From contig CAYONP010000022.1 in assembly GCA_964405335.1 (NCBI GenBank), forward strand, positions 3,876 through 67,875: a stretch of 64,000 nucleotides of DNA, written 5' to 3'. Below the pieces are notes generated by a model. It made no database searches. It saw only the letters and a list, made by a program, of their open reading frames with translations, and was not told the DNA's origin. Source of the DNA: CAYONP01 sp964405335 (lineage in GTDB: Bacteria > Armatimonadota > UBA10988). How positions within the stretch are numbered: position 1 is the stretch's first letter; the number at the start of each line of letters is the position of its first letter. The translations under genes were made by a program, and so were the position numbers. Shown here piece after piece: positions 24,475 to 33,969 of the stretch.

Positions 24475-26438
24475 CAGCCTGCTGCTCCCCGCCCGCCCGA
24501 CGCGGCACTCAGCTTGTAGACCGCCAAGGGCCGCGCCCGGTTGCGTACGGTGAAATCACCCATCGGCTCGAACACCACCCGCGCACCCAGCCGTTCGGCC
24601 GCCCGTTGCCGGACTTCCTCGGTGACCAGCAGCTCGACGCCCAGCTCCTTGGTCAGCCCCTCGAGCCGCGAGGCGGCGTTGACCGTATCGCCCAGCGCCG
24701 TGTACTGCATCCGGCGGCCTGAGCCGATGTTTCCCACGATGGCGTCACCAAAATGCAAACCGATTCCGATCTTAATCTGACGCCAGCCCCGGCGGCCCCA
24801 TTCCTCGTTCAGCTCCTCCAGCCGCTGCAGCATCTCGATCGCACAGACGCAGGCCAGGGCCGACTCATTCTCGCCCTCGTCCAAGAACGGGCCGAACAGC
24901 GCCATCACCGCGTCGCCGATGAACTTGTCCAGCACGCCACGGTAGCGCTCGACCGCCTCGGTCATGGCGCTCAAGTACTCGCCGATCTGCTGTACCACAC
25001 GTTCCGGCTCGTGCTCTTCGCAGAAGGCGGTGAAGCCGCGGATGTCGCTGAACAGCACGCACAGCGGCTGGCGCACCCCCTGCTCGTGCGCGATGCTCGG
25101 GTCGTCGGCGATTTGGTCGACCACCTCGGGCGCGACGTACATCGAGAAGCTGCGCCGCAGCTCGGCCTTGCGCAGCTCTTCGGTGACCAGGCGCTGCAGG
25201 CCCATGACCAGCGTCGACCCGAACACGCCGATCAGGACCTGCGACCAACTGGGCACCATACGCCCGAGCCAGAACAACGCCTCCATCGCGCCGATCAGGA
25301 GGCACGCCAGCACCACCGCCAGGATCATCGCGCGGCGCGGCGGGAGGAAGAGGAAGAACCAGACCGGCAGAATCACGGCCAGCATCATCAGCGCCCGCTC
25401 GACGGCCAGCGGCACCTGCTCGGCCGGCAGCTCGTAGAGCAGGTTGGCCAGGATTTCGGCGTTCAGCTCAACGCCCGACAGCACCGGATCGAGCGGGTTG
25501 GCGCGGATGTCGGTCGTGCCGGTGGCCGTCTCGCCGACCAGCACGATCTTGCCCGCGAACTCGGCCGGCTCGGCGTCGAGCGCGTCGACAAAGCTGATTG
25601 TCGGCACCGGCTTGCCCAGGCCCGGCCGCGGCAGGCCGCCCCGCCGCGCCAGCGGTCGCAGCCACAGCCGGCCGTGGACCAGCGGCACCGGCTTGCCGGC
25701 CAGGTGCAGCGCCTCGGGCGCGCCGGCGGTGGCATCAGCCGGCGCCGTGCCGCTGGCCAGCGCCGCGACGGCCACGGCGAAGTGCGGCAGGATGACCTCG
25801 TTCTCGGTCAGCTTGGTCTGCGTCGGCCGGCGGTAGACCCCATCGTCGTCGGCATCGACATCGACGTAGCCGAGCGCGCCGGCCGCAGCGACCAGCGCCG
25901 GGAGCGGCGGCTCGAGCTGGTGGCTATAGAGCCGCAACGCGTCGGGCCACCAGCCGCTGACCCGTGGCTTGGGCAGCCGGGCAAGCAGCGCGGCCAGGCG
26001 CTGTTGGTCGGTGCTCGATTGGGTCGGCACGCCGCCGAACAGGTGGAACGGGATGACCACCCGGCCGTGGCGCGCCATCGCCGCGGCCAGCGCTTCGTCG
26101 CCGGCGCGATCGACCGGATCGGGATCGCTGAACAGCACGTCGATGCCGACCGCCGAGGCGAGCGCCAGCCGGTCGAGCAGCGCGGCATATTGCGCCCGCG
26201 ACCAGTAGCGCAGCCGGCCGAAGGCCTCGATGGTCCGGTCGTCGACGGCGACGACCAGGATGTCGCCGGGAAACGGCCGCTCGGCGTCCCGCCGGGCACG
26301 CTCACGCCAGTGAGCGTCGGTGATGAAGCGATCGAAGCCGACGGCCACCGGCGAGTGCCCGGCGGCGATGACGACCAGCAGCAGGCACAGCACGAGCAGG
26401 CGCGTGCGCCAGAGGCTCAACCGGCGGCTCCGTTCCAC
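24474..26438 (-). CDS. CHASE2-domain adenylyl cyclase
   Basis: A 654-residue membrane cyclase. After an N-terminal helix (LLVLCLLLVVIAAGHSPV) comes a periplasmic CHASE2 domain (about 30-330, with DILVVAVDDRTIEAFG and ASAVGIDVLFSDPDP), then three membrane helices (about 335-410) and a class III cyclase. The catalytic residues look intact: FSDIRGFT and FIGDAVMALFG supply the metal aspartates, DKF supplies lysine, and YTALGDTVNAASRLE supplies the adenine-selecting Asp, Asn and Arg. It makes cAMP from ATP in response to an unknown periplasmic cue. The downstream FecR gene overlaps by one base. Confidence 0.92.
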   Translation of the reverse strand: MERSRRLSLWRTRLLVLCLLLVVIAAGHSPVAVGFDRFITDAHWRERARRDAERPFPGDILVVAVDDRTIEAFGRLRYWSRAQYAALLDRLALASAVGIDVLFSDPDPVDRAGDEALAAAMARHGRVVIPFHLFGGVPTQSSTDQQRLAALLARLPKPRVSGWWPDALRLYSHQLEPPLPALVAAAGALGYVDVDADDDGVYRRPTQTKLTENEVILPHFAVAVAALASGTAPADATAGAPEALHLAGKPVPLVHGRLWLRPLARRGGLPRPGLGKPVPTISFVDALDAEPAEFAGKIVLVGETATGTTDIRANPLDPVLSGVELNAEILANLLYELPAEQVPLAVERALMMLAVILPVWFFLFLPPRRAMILAVVLACLLIGAMEALFWLGRMVPSWSQVLIGVFGSTLVMGLQRLVTEELRKAELRRSFSMYVAPEVVDQIADDPSIAHEQGVRQPLCVLFSDIRGFTAFCEEHEPERVVQQIGEYLSAMTEAVERYRGVLDKFIGDAVMALFGPFLDEGENESALACVCAIEMLQRLEELNEEWGRRGWRQIKIGIGLHFGDAIVGNIGSGRRMQYTALGDTVNAASRLEGLTKELGVELLVTEEVRQRAAERLGARVVFEPMGDFTVRNRARPLAVYKLSAASGGRGAAG

Positions 26439-26475
26439 CAGTATAAGCGCGCGCCGGCGGTGCGAGCGGCGACGG

Positions 26476-27483
26476 CTACTGGCTCAGGCGGGTGATCCGA
26501 AGATCGACCACCAGCGGCCGGTGATCGCTCGTCGGGCCGGGCAAGACGCTTGCGCGCCGGGCTTCGATGCCCTCGCTGAGCAGCACATGGTCGATCCGCC
26601 AGACCGGCTTGTTGACCCGGAAGGTCGGCCCTAAGCCCCAGCCGGCATCGGCGAAGGCATCGCGGAAGTGCCGTCGCATCCGGCGGTAGTACCAGCCGCG
26701 CGGCGGGGTGTTGAAGTCCCCGACGACCAGCGTTGGCCGCAGTGGGAAGCTGCCGATCGCCTCGACCTGCTCGACCTGCGCCTGCCGAATCGCATTGGTT
26801 TCGCGCAACTGCGAGCGGAGCGCACCGGGGCCCTGGCGGGCGTGGCGCGGAGCCGCGGCGGTCATGAAGTGGACGTTGACCAGGTCGAACGTATGGCCGT
26901 CACGGCGCAGGGTGACTTGCTGGAACACGCCACGACGCTGCTCCTCGAGCTCGAAGCGCCCGGCGCCGACCATCTGGCAGCGGGTGAGCACGACCAACTC
27001 GCCGTCCTGCGCGCCGTCCCAGCCGGGCAGGTGGTCGAGCAGAAGCTCATAGTACTGCGCCGAGCCGTACTCCTGGAGGCAGATGACATCCGGCTCGGCC
27101 CGCCGCAGGGTCTGCCAGATCGCCTCGAAATCGCCGCTGCCGCGCAAGTTCCAGCTCAGCACCCGCACCGCCGGACCTTCGGCCGGCCAGAGCGTCGGCA
27201 GATCGATCTGGAAGCCGAGCAGGATGAACACCGCATAGAGCACGGCGAGCAGGTTCGACCGCGCCAGGCGCGGTTCGCCCGCCCGCCGGCTGAGCCACCA
27301 GAGCAGCAGCGGCAGCGGCACGAAGATGTGTTGTGGCAGGTAGACCAGGAAGGCCGTCGCCCAGTGCCGCTCGCCGACCAGCTCTTGCAGGCACCAGACG
27401 CCGAGCAGCAGCAGCCACGACCAGCGCGTCCAGCGCGCCAACCGCGAGCGCCGCGCCGGCGTGGCCTCGTCGGGCTCGCTCAC
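26476..27483 (-). CDS. Membrane-anchored endonuclease/exonuclease/phosphatase-family protein
   Basis: A 335-residue protein with three predicted membrane helices in the first 110 residues (WSWLLLLGVWCLQELV, VFVPLPLLL region, LLAVLYAVFILLGF), followed by an EEP catalytic domain facing outward. Motifs are VRVLSWNLRGSGD, DVICLQEYGS, VNVHFMT, TLVVGDFNTPP, WRIDHVLLS and TSDHRPLVVDL. The GTG at 27483 overlaps the upstream gene stop as GTGA. This layout is the same as YafD/endonuclease-exonuclease-phosphatase membrane proteins of unknown substrate. Confidence 0.82.
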   Translation of the reverse strand: MSEPDEATPARRSRLARWTRWSWLLLLGVWCLQELVGERHWATAFLVYLPQHIFVPLPLLLWWLSRRAGEPRLARSNLLAVLYAVFILLGFQIDLPTLWPAEGPAVRVLSWNLRGSGDFEAIWQTLRRAEPDVICLQEYGSAQYYELLLDHLPGWDGAQDGELVVLTRCQMVGAGRFELEEQRRGVFQQVTLRRDGHTFDLVNVHFMTAAAPRHARQGPGALRSQLRETNAIRQAQVEQVEAIGSFPLRPTLVVGDFNTPPRGWYYRRMRRHFRDAFADAGWGLGPTFRVNKPVWRIDHVLLSEGIEARRASVLPGPTSDHRPLVVDLRITRLSQ

Positions 27484-29747
27484 CGCGGGACCGACTCGGG
27501 GTCGGTGGTGAGATAGAGACAATCCAGCATCGCGCCGTCCTCGCGCACGCTCAGCTCCAGTAGCGTCTCGCCGGCGGCCAGGCGCACCGGCGTGGCGCCG
27601 GTGGTCTCGAGCGCCAGCGGCACCCAGGCCCAGTCGGCGTGCACGCCGAGGTGCCAGTCGACCTGCGACAGCGGCTCGCTGGTCTCGCCGGCGACCCGAA
27701 CGAAGTACGAATCGTCATCGGGCGTCGGCGTCTTGACCCGCGCCCAGACGTAGATTGCCCGCGCCGCGGGGAGCCTCAAACGCCAACCGACGCTGCCCAG
27801 CCCGCCGCCGCGCGCGCCTGGCTCGCCCGGCTGCCAAACGAACCCGCCGCCCGAGGCCAGGGCGTCGGCGCCGGGCTCCAGCGCGCCGAGCAGCATTCCC
27901 GCCTCGGCCTCGAGCGTCAGGCCGCCGGTCAGCGGCAGCTCGACCAACGGCGCAGCGGTGGTCGCCAGCGAGGCGGAGGCCATCGGTTCGGCACGCTCGA
28001 GGATCGGCCGGCCGATCTCCTCGCCGTCGACCTCGAGCACCGCGCGGGTGGGCAGCGGATCGAGGCTCAGCGGACCGCGGTACGGCGGCACGGCCGCCAC
28101 GGCGACTGGGCCCTCGACACCCGCCACGCGCAGGCTGACGCCCTCATCGGTCGATAGCTCGGCCGCCGCGCCGGCGAACTCACGCCGGAAGGCCGCGAAC
28201 GCCTCGTCGGCCGGCAGCTCGGCCACCCGCAGCCAGAGCAGCGCGCCGGGATAATCCTCGCGCGCGGCCAGGCCCCACGGGTCGTGATGCATGATGGTCA
28301 GGCGAAGCGCGCCGTGCGGATTGCCGTCGTCGACCAGCGCCACGGACGCCGGTCGGCCCTGCCGGTCGCGCGCCCAGGGCACGCGGATCGCCACCGCCGC
28401 GGCGCCGTAGCGCAGCGTCACCGGCTCGCCGATCGCCACCGGCTGCACGCCCGCCTCGCCCAGCGACACGGGCCGGTTGCCGACCCAGATCTCGTCGGCG
28501 CCGCGCGGCAGGACGAAGTGGCTCTCGAGCGTGGCGGTCCCGTCGGGGATGTCGCTCGGGCGGTAGACGACGAGGGCGACGGCATCCGGCCCGCGCTGCG
28601 CCGCGGTCCAGAAGGGATAGAGGTGGAGCGACTTCTGGTGCGGCCCGGCCGGCACGCGGCCGGTGCCATACGGGTCGCGCCGGCCGTCGGGCAGGAAGTA
28701 GCCGCGTACCTGCTCCGGTGGTCCGGCCAGGTCGACGGTCAGCGGCAGGTCCATGTCGCGGTAGCCGGCGGCCGAGCTGCCCAGGCTCACCGCGCCGGTC
28801 AGGTAGTGCGTCTTGGCCTCGCCCAGCGTCGGCCCCCAGCTCTGGCGCACGGTGCGCGGCAGCCGGGTCGCGATCTCCCGGGGCCGCCAGCCACAGAAGG
28901 CGAAGGCGAGCGGCAGCGGGCCTGGTTCGGCGGCAAGCCCGAACGCCGCCGCCTGCGCGTCGAGCATGCCATGGCCGCGGAGGTAGTCGTAGTCGCGAGA
29001 GCGCGAGCCGCCGAGCCGGCGCGATGGCGCGAACCAGTTCAGCGCCACATCGGTCCAGAGCAGTTCGAGCATCGCCGCCGCCTGCGCGCGGCCGGTCTCG
29101 CGCCCGGCGAACTGCTCGATGATCAGCAGCACCTCGCTGTCGACCCCGGAGTAGGTCGGGCTGTCGTACTCGTGCGTGCCGTAGCGCCAGGTGTAGAGCC
29201 CAACCTGCTCGAACCGCCGGTAGCCCTCGTCGGCCAGGTCGGCCTGCTCGAGCCCTTCGCCGAGCAGGATCAGACAGGCGGCGTTCATCAGCGCGATGTT
29301 GGTGTAGCTCGGCGAGACGCCGTGCCGGCGGCAGCCCTCGCCGCCGTATTCGAGCAGCTCGCGGAGCGTGGCCCGCACCGGCGCCTCGAGCCGCTCGGCA
29401 TGGCGCAGCCAGAGCAGGCTGCCGGGCAACATGCAGAAGTCGACCGCGTTGAAGTCGAGCACCTCGAGCTCGGCCAGGCGCCAGCGGAAGTTGCCGTAGC
29501 CGCGGCTGGCCTCGTGGCGATCCTGCATCGTCGCGGCGAGCTCGAGCAGCGGCCCGAGCCGCTCGGGATGTTGCTCCGCCTCGCACAGCGCCAGGGCGTA
29601 GCCGAACAGGTCGCGCGAGGCGAGGGTCGGCTCGCGCGCCTCGACGCGCGCCCAGACCCGCTCGCCGGCGACCACCGCGTCGGCGACGATGCGTGCGGAG
29701 TCGATCGCCGGCGCCGTGGCGACGAGCAGGCAGAGGAGCACGCTCAT
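27480..29747 (-). CDS. Secreted toroid-plus-beta-sandwich protein, likely carbohydrate-related
   Basis: A 755-residue exported protein (signal MSVLLCLLVATAPA). The first about 330 residues are helical hairpins (NFRWRLAELEVLDFNAVDF, SPSYTNIALMNAACLILLG, YDSPTYSGVDSEVLLIIEQ), as in alpha/alpha-toroid polysaccharide lyases or hydrolases. The rest is beta-rich, ending in a CBM-like module (LTLEAEAGMLLGALEPGADA, WVPLALETTGATPVRL). No family name is certain. It precedes and is coupled to the EEP protein and follows a sugar isomerase gene by 15 bases, consistent with polysaccharide use. Confidence 0.62.
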   Translation of the reverse strand: MSVLLCLLVATAPAIDSARIVADAVVAGERVWARVEAREPTLASRDLFGYALALCEAEQHPERLGPLLELAATMQDRHEASRGYGNFRWRLAELEVLDFNAVDFCMLPGSLLWLRHAERLEAPVRATLRELLEYGGEGCRRHGVSPSYTNIALMNAACLILLGEGLEQADLADEGYRRFEQVGLYTWRYGTHEYDSPTYSGVDSEVLLIIEQFAGRETGRAQAAAMLELLWTDVALNWFAPSRRLGGSRSRDYDYLRGHGMLDAQAAAFGLAAEPGPLPLAFAFCGWRPREIATRLPRTVRQSWGPTLGEAKTHYLTGAVSLGSSAAGYRDMDLPLTVDLAGPPEQVRGYFLPDGRRDPYGTGRVPAGPHQKSLHLYPFWTAAQRGPDAVALVVYRPSDIPDGTATLESHFVLPRGADEIWVGNRPVSLGEAGVQPVAIGEPVTLRYGAAAVAIRVPWARDRQGRPASVALVDDGNPHGALRLTIMHHDPWGLAAREDYPGALLWLRVAELPADEAFAAFRREFAGAAAELSTDEGVSLRVAGVEGPVAVAAVPPYRGPLSLDPLPTRAVLEVDGEEIGRPILERAEPMASASLATTAAPLVELPLTGGLTLEAEAGMLLGALEPGADALASGGGFVWQPGEPGARGGGLGSVGWRLRLPAARAIYVWARVKTPTPDDDSYFVRVAGETSEPLSQVDWHLGVHADWAWVPLALETTGATPVRLAAGETLLELSVREDGAMLDCLYLTTDPESVPR

Positions 29748-29762
29748 GTCGGTCTCGTCGGG

Positions 29763-30530
29763 CTACTTGCCCATCTCGCGCAGCGCGGCGAGGCAGCGCT
29801 CGACCGCTTCGAGCGGCGGGTACTTGTCGCTCTCATACTCGACGATGTACCACTCGGTGCCGCCGGTCGACTCACACACCCGAAACACGTCGTCCCACGG
29901 CACGTCGTCCTCGCCGATCAGCGGGCGGAAGCCGTCGTGGCCGTCGAGGCCCTGCTTGAACGGCTTGAGGTGGACGGTCACCGCGCGGCCGGGATAACCC
30001 TCGAGCAGGGCCACCAGGTCGGCGCCGCCGAACAGCCCGTTGCCCATGTCGAGCTGCATCACCACGTCGGCGTCGGTGTTGCCGAACAACAGGTCCCAGG
30101 GCAGGTCGCCCTCCATCGGCGTGAACTCCGTGTGGTGGTTGTGGTAACCGGTGACGAACCCCTCGCCGCGCACCGCGGCCGCGATCTCGTTGAACAGCCG
30201 CGCCGTCTCGAGCCAGGCCGCCCGGCTCTCGGTCCGCTCGCGGGGCAGCCCGGGGCAGATCAGGTAGCGGTTGCCCAGCGTGCGCTGAAAGGCCATCGTC
30301 TCGGCCAGCGCGTCGCCGGTCAGCGTCGGCAGGCCGAGGTGCCCACCGCAGCAGCGCAGGCCGCAGTCGTCGAGCATCTTGCGGATGTCCTCGGCCGACC
30401 AGCCGTAGTAGCCGGCAAACTCGACGCCGTCATAGCCCATCGCGGCAACCTTGGCCAGGCAGCCCGGCAGGTCGGCCTCGCAGTCATGCCGGATGGAGTA
30501 GAGCTGCAGGCCAATCGGAATCTCGCCCAT
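29763..30530 (-). CDS. Sugar phosphate isomerase/epimerase (xylose-isomerase-like TIM barrel)
   Basis: A 255-residue cytoplasmic TIM-barrel enzyme of the AP-endonuclease 2 superfamily. Characteristic segments are IPIGLQLYSIRHDCEADL at the start, AAMGYDGVEFAGYYG with the first metal-proximal Glu region, GYHNHHTEF with the conserved histidines, VVMQLDMGN with the metal-binding Asp, and VHLKPFK. The ATG at 30530 follows AGGTGG. The substrate cannot be assigned; such genes are abundant in sugar-degrading Planctomycetota and Armatimonadota. Upstream lies a repeat-rich intergenic region. Confidence 0.85.
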   Translation of the reverse strand: MGEIPIGLQLYSIRHDCEADLPGCLAKVAAMGYDGVEFAGYYGWSAEDIRKMLDDCGLRCCGGHLGLPTLTGDALAETMAFQRTLGNRYLICPGLPRERTESRAAWLETARLFNEIAAAVRGEGFVTGYHNHHTEFTPMEGDLPWDLLFGNTDADVVMQLDMGNGLFGGADLVALLEGYPGRAVTVHLKPFKQGLDGHDGFRPLIGEDDVPWDDVFRVCESTGGTEWYIVEYESDKYPPLEAVERCLAALREMGK

Positions 30531-30615
30531 GTCACAGACCACCTTTCCGCGCCCCGAGGAGCGACGGCAGTGGATTGGCGGCGGACGACCGGTGTTCCTT
30601 CACCCGCAGCCGGCG

Positions 30616-30732
30616 CGCGGCCTGACCGCCCGACCCTGCCTGGTCAGTAGGGCGGGCTGTGCCCGCCACGGCCGGAGCGCCACGTCAGCTCGGTGCGCGA
30701 GCGCCGGCGGCGCGGCCTGACCGCCCCGACCC
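30616..30732. repeat. Direct repeat and REP-like hairpin in intergenic region
   Basis: CGCGGCCTGACCGCCC occurs at 30616-30631 and again at 30711-30726, followed in both cases by GACCC (after one extra C in the second). Between them GGCGGGCTGTGCCCGCC (30651-30667) is a compact palindromic hairpin. The whole 30531-30915 interval has no gene I can support. Confidence 0.5.
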
Positions 30733-30770
30733 CCATAGGGGTTGACTTTGGGCCCGGGGACCGCCTCTCG

Positions 30771-30846
30771 GTGCCACTGGCGGCTTGCCCGCCAGTGCCG
30801 CCGACGAGCTGCTGGACAGCACTGGCGGACAAGCCGCCAGTGGCAC
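30771..30846. repeat. Palindromic repeat, copy 1
   Basis: A 76-base element with perfect 14-base ends, GTGCCACTGGCGGC and GCCGCCAGTGGCAC, and two further inner copies of CCGCCAGTG in alternating orientation, so it can fold as a long cruciform. A second copy lies inverted at 63928-64000 with only two differences seen over the shared length. Confidence 0.85.
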
Positions 30847-30915
30847 TATTCGCGTATTCCGGCTCCAGGACTAACGCCTATGGGATCGGGGGGTTAGGCT
30901 GATGCCCGTCAAGCA

Positions 30916-32805
30916 TCAGAAGGTAAAAATCTCATGCCCCCGCACCCCGGCGATCGCGTCGACCAGCACCCACAGCCCGGCGCTGACGTACTCAGCCAGA
31001 ATCAGGGCGAGGAAGCCCGGCAGCAGCTTGCGGTAGAGCTTCGCCCCGCCGAAGCGCAGCGTGGCCGACTTGAGCAGCCAGCCGAGCAGGATGGGGAACC
31101 AGAAGTTGATCATCGGCCAACTGGCGCCCATCAGGTAGCCGAGCGGGTGGAGCGGCCAGCGCCACGAGACGAAGTGGGCGGTGAGCAGCCCGGTCATGCT
31201 GGCCGCGCCGCCGGCCACCCAGAGCAGGTCGGTCGGCCGCGCCGGCTCACCGACGGTGACCAGGTGGGTGGTCCACGGGCACCACAGGTTGTTGGCATAG
31301 TGGCCGGTGAACCAGGGGTTGAGCGTCGAGCCGCCATAGCTGGTCATCAGGCGCGTGGCGCTGTAGAGCGAGGCCGGCACGGCGATGGCGACAGCCAGGA
31401 TCATCGCCCAGAAGAAGCCGCGCGGCCGGGCGCCGCCGGCCTCGGCGAGCTTCAGTCCCTCCAGCGCCGCCGGCTGCAGCGGACTGCGGTTGTCGAGCAT
31501 GAACAGGTGGTCGAGCAGCGTCAGCGCCGGAATCCGCCGCGCCCCCATCGCGCCGGTGCCGAACGCGCTCAAGGCCAGGTTGAGCGGCCGGTACGGATGC
31601 TGCACATAGAGCATTCCCGCCTCGGCCACCAGCCGCGTGGCGACGAGCTGGAAGAGCAGGTAGACCAGACAGAGCCCGACCACCCACCCCACCCCGGCGC
31701 CGACCAACTGCCCCCACAGGCCGAGGAGCAGCAGCCCGCCCGCGGCCAGGCCGACGACCCCGCGGCGGCTGAGCGCCTCCTCGTCGCGCCGCCAGCGGCC
31801 GGTCAGGTGCTTGCGCGCGGTCCAGAGCAGCAGCAGCCCCTGCACGATGACCCCGCCAATCATCTGCAGCGCCACGAACCGCCGCACCGGATAGGCCTGG
31901 ACGAAGCTCATGGTGTAACCGAGCTTGGCCCCGACCAGTTGCTGGACCAGGAAAACCAGGTAGAAGTTCCAGAGCGAGAAGCCGACTTCGCTGGGCAGCA
32001 GGTAGCTGAGTCCGATGACGCTGAAGCTGAGCCGCAGCCAGAACGGCTTGACCGCCTCGGCGTAGCGCCCGCCCCAGTGCGCGCCGAGGTCGATCAGGTG
32101 GATGTTGGCCTGCGGCACCGCCGGGATGTGGTGGTGGATGCCGTTGATCGAGTGCAGCACGAACGGCACGGCGAAGAAGGTCCAGACCAGCGGGTTGCGC
32201 AGGAAGGCCGGCAGCGCGCGCCCGTCGGCCACGTCGGTGACCGCCAACGGGAGCTGCATCAGGGGGAAGACCAGCCGCTCCTGCTCGATCCAGCTCCGGC
32301 GCACGGCGGCGACGATGCTGAGCAGGCAGGCATACAGCCCGGCGACCAGGATGCCCCAGCCGACGCCCATGCGCAGCACTACGCCGGCCGGCAGCGCGGC
32401 GTTCGGCGGCAGGCCCTCGTAGAGCCCCTTACTCAACGCCTCGTCGAACAGCAGCCAGCGGGGCAGCTTCTCGATCACGCCGACCGCGTAGAAGTTCTCC
32501 GGCGTGGCGAAGTAGTGCGGTCCGGCGGCATAGGAGAGCAGCAGGCCGGTCAACCCGAAGCTGGCCACGCCGGCGCCGGCGAGCATCATCGCATAGGCGC
32601 CGCGCAGTTCGTTGGCGCTCAGTCCGCGCCGTAGACGGCGCAGCGGCGCATTGGCCAGCACCAAGCCGAGGAGAATCACAAACGCGCCGATTGGGAAGCT
32701 GGTCAGCCCGAGCCAGGTTCCGCGCAGCACCAGGTCGCTGTAGGGCGTGAACAGACTCAGCGCCACCACACCGACCAACCCCAGCAGCAGCGCGCGGGGA
32801 GTCAT
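30916..32805 (-). CDS. DUF6785-type multi-spanning membrane protein
   Basis: A 629-residue polytopic membrane protein with about 14 hydrophobic segments. The motif GPHYFATPENFY near residue 92 recurs in its paralogue at 61381-63330 (APHYFATPENHL), and both end with a related block (HPLGYLMGASWPMINFWFPILLGW here). I recognise it as DUF6785/6784, a family frequent in Armatimonadota, Planctomycetota and Lentisphaerota and of unproven function; a transporter for sugars or oligosaccharides is inferred from context. It starts three bases after a sugar isomerase gene and is surely cotranscribed. Confidence 0.8.
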   Translation of the reverse strand: MTPRALLLGLVGVVALSLFTPYSDLVLRGTWLGLTSFPIGAFVILLGLVLANAPLRRLRRGLSANELRGAYAMMLAGAGVASFGLTGLLLSYAAGPHYFATPENFYAVGVIEKLPRWLLFDEALSKGLYEGLPPNAALPAGVVLRMGVGWGILVAGLYACLLSIVAAVRRSWIEQERLVFPLMQLPLAVTDVADGRALPAFLRNPLVWTFFAVPFVLHSINGIHHHIPAVPQANIHLIDLGAHWGGRYAEAVKPFWLRLSFSVIGLSYLLPSEVGFSLWNFYLVFLVQQLVGAKLGYTMSFVQAYPVRRFVALQMIGGVIVQGLLLLWTARKHLTGRWRRDEEALSRRGVVGLAAGGLLLLGLWGQLVGAGVGWVVGLCLVYLLFQLVATRLVAEAGMLYVQHPYRPLNLALSAFGTGAMGARRIPALTLLDHLFMLDNRSPLQPAALEGLKLAEAGGARPRGFFWAMILAVAIAVPASLYSATRLMTSYGGSTLNPWFTGHYANNLWCPWTTHLVTVGEPARPTDLLWVAGGAASMTGLLTAHFVSWRWPLHPLGYLMGASWPMINFWFPILLGWLLKSATLRFGGAKLYRKLLPGFLALILAEYVSAGLWVLVDAIAGVRGHEIFTF

Positions 32806-32808
32806 CGC

Positions 32809-33603
32809 CTACACCAGCTCGATGAACTCACGCCAACGGACCAGCCCGCTGTCGACCGGCTCGACCTCCGGGATCTCGTACTCCAGCGCGTAGTCGCCGT
32901 CGTAGCCGATGCCCTCCATCGCGGCCAGGCACCAGCCTAGATCGACCTCCCCCTCGCCCAGGTGGCAGCGCTCGAAGCCGCGCTCTGTCCAGCGGCCGTC
33001 CTTCAGGTGGATGTGCTTGACCCAGTCGCGGAACGTGCTGAAGGCGACCTTGTAGTCGGTGCCCGCCTGCAGCAGGTTGCACGGCTCATAGAGCACGCCG
33101 AAGTGATCCGAGCCGACCGCCTCGCAGAGGCGCAGGGCCAGCGCCGGCTCGCCGGCCAGGCTGCCGCGGTGGTTCTCCATCACCAGATAGACGCCGGCCG
33201 CCTCGGCTTCGGCCATCACCGCGCGGTAGTGCGGGGCGACCTTGTCGATCACCGCCGGATCGTCCGAATGGCCCGGCAAGGCACGCACCGTCCGCGCGCC
33301 GAACCGCGCGGCGAGCTGGATGGTCCGCCGCGTCGCCTCGAGTTCGGCGAACACGGCCTGCGGATCGTCATGGTCGAAGTCGCGCCCGCAGTAGGTGCCC
33401 AGGTTGACGATGCCGACCCCCGCCGCGCGCGCGGCCGCTTCGAACGAGTCGGGATCGCACTCGGCCGGATCGGCCGAGAAGTGCGGCGCCCTGCCCCAGA
33501 CATCGAGCCGAGTCAGCCCGGTGGCCGCCAGCCGAGCGAAGGCGTCGGCGTAGGGCACGTCGCGGAGCGGGTAAGTGCAGCAGGAGACGCGGGCGAGGTT
33601 CAT
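32809..33603 (-). CDS. Sugar phosphate isomerase/epimerase (second copy type)
   Basis: A 264-residue TIM-barrel isomerase of the xylose-isomerase-like superfamily, distinct from the 29763-30530 protein. Motifs are TRLDVWGRAPHF, VGIVNLGTYCGRDFDHDD, VYLVMENHRGSL with metal-binding Glu and His, FGVLYEPCNLLQAG, WVKHIHLKDGRW and YALEYEIPE. I take the ATG at 33603, with GGAG six bases upstream, rather than one 81 bases earlier. A truncated relic of the same N-terminus lies at 35033-35128. Confidence 0.87.
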   Translation of the reverse strand: MNLARVSCCTYPLRDVPYADAFARLAATGLTRLDVWGRAPHFSADPAECDPDSFEAAARAAGVGIVNLGTYCGRDFDHDDPQAVFAELEATRRTIQLAARFGARTVRALPGHSDDPAVIDKVAPHYRAVMAEAEAAGVYLVMENHRGSLAGEPALALRLCEAVGSDHFGVLYEPCNLLQAGTDYKVAFSTFRDWVKHIHLKDGRWTERGFERCHLGEGEVDLGWCLAAMEGIGYDGDYALEYEIPEVEPVDSGLVRWREFIELV

Positions 33604-33746
33604 CGCAGGCTCCGCGCCTGCGCAGGTTGGCTCCCAGCGTGCAGAGTCCTGCCCGCGGCGACGCGATTGCCGCGCCGCAGACACGGGTGCTGCGAACGAC
33701 CGCCGCGGACAAGGAGGTGTCCCCGGTCTGCAGGCCGGCCAAATCC

Positions 33747-33775
33747 AATATACATGTGCTGCGAATGTTGATGAA
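33747..33775 (-). promoter_or_regulatory. Weak promoter candidate for the isomerase-DUF6785 operon
   Basis: TTCATC, 17 bases, TATATT on the minus strand, about 144 bases before the start codon. An inverted repeat ATGTT-GATG-AACAT (33765-33778) overlaps the -35 and could be an operator. Otherwise the interval 33604-33969 holds no gene I can support. Confidence 0.3.
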
Positions 33776-33969
33776 CATCGAAAACCATCACCGGCATCCG
33801 GTGGCCGATGGCGCCGTCGGCCGGCTCGGCGGTCCGGTTCCGTGGCGGTTGAGCGGCCAAGTGGGCCGGGTGAACCGGCGACTTACCGTACGTATCTGTG
33901 TGTCGTATGAAAAGCTGTGCAGGCTGCCGCGGCGCGCACCATAATGCCGCCGTTGTTGGAGAACCAACG

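Noticed and set aside
33604..33969. Open frames in the gap between the isomerase and the Ig-like gene
   Set aside because: No ribosome site, no family pattern; only a weak promoter candidate is supported.
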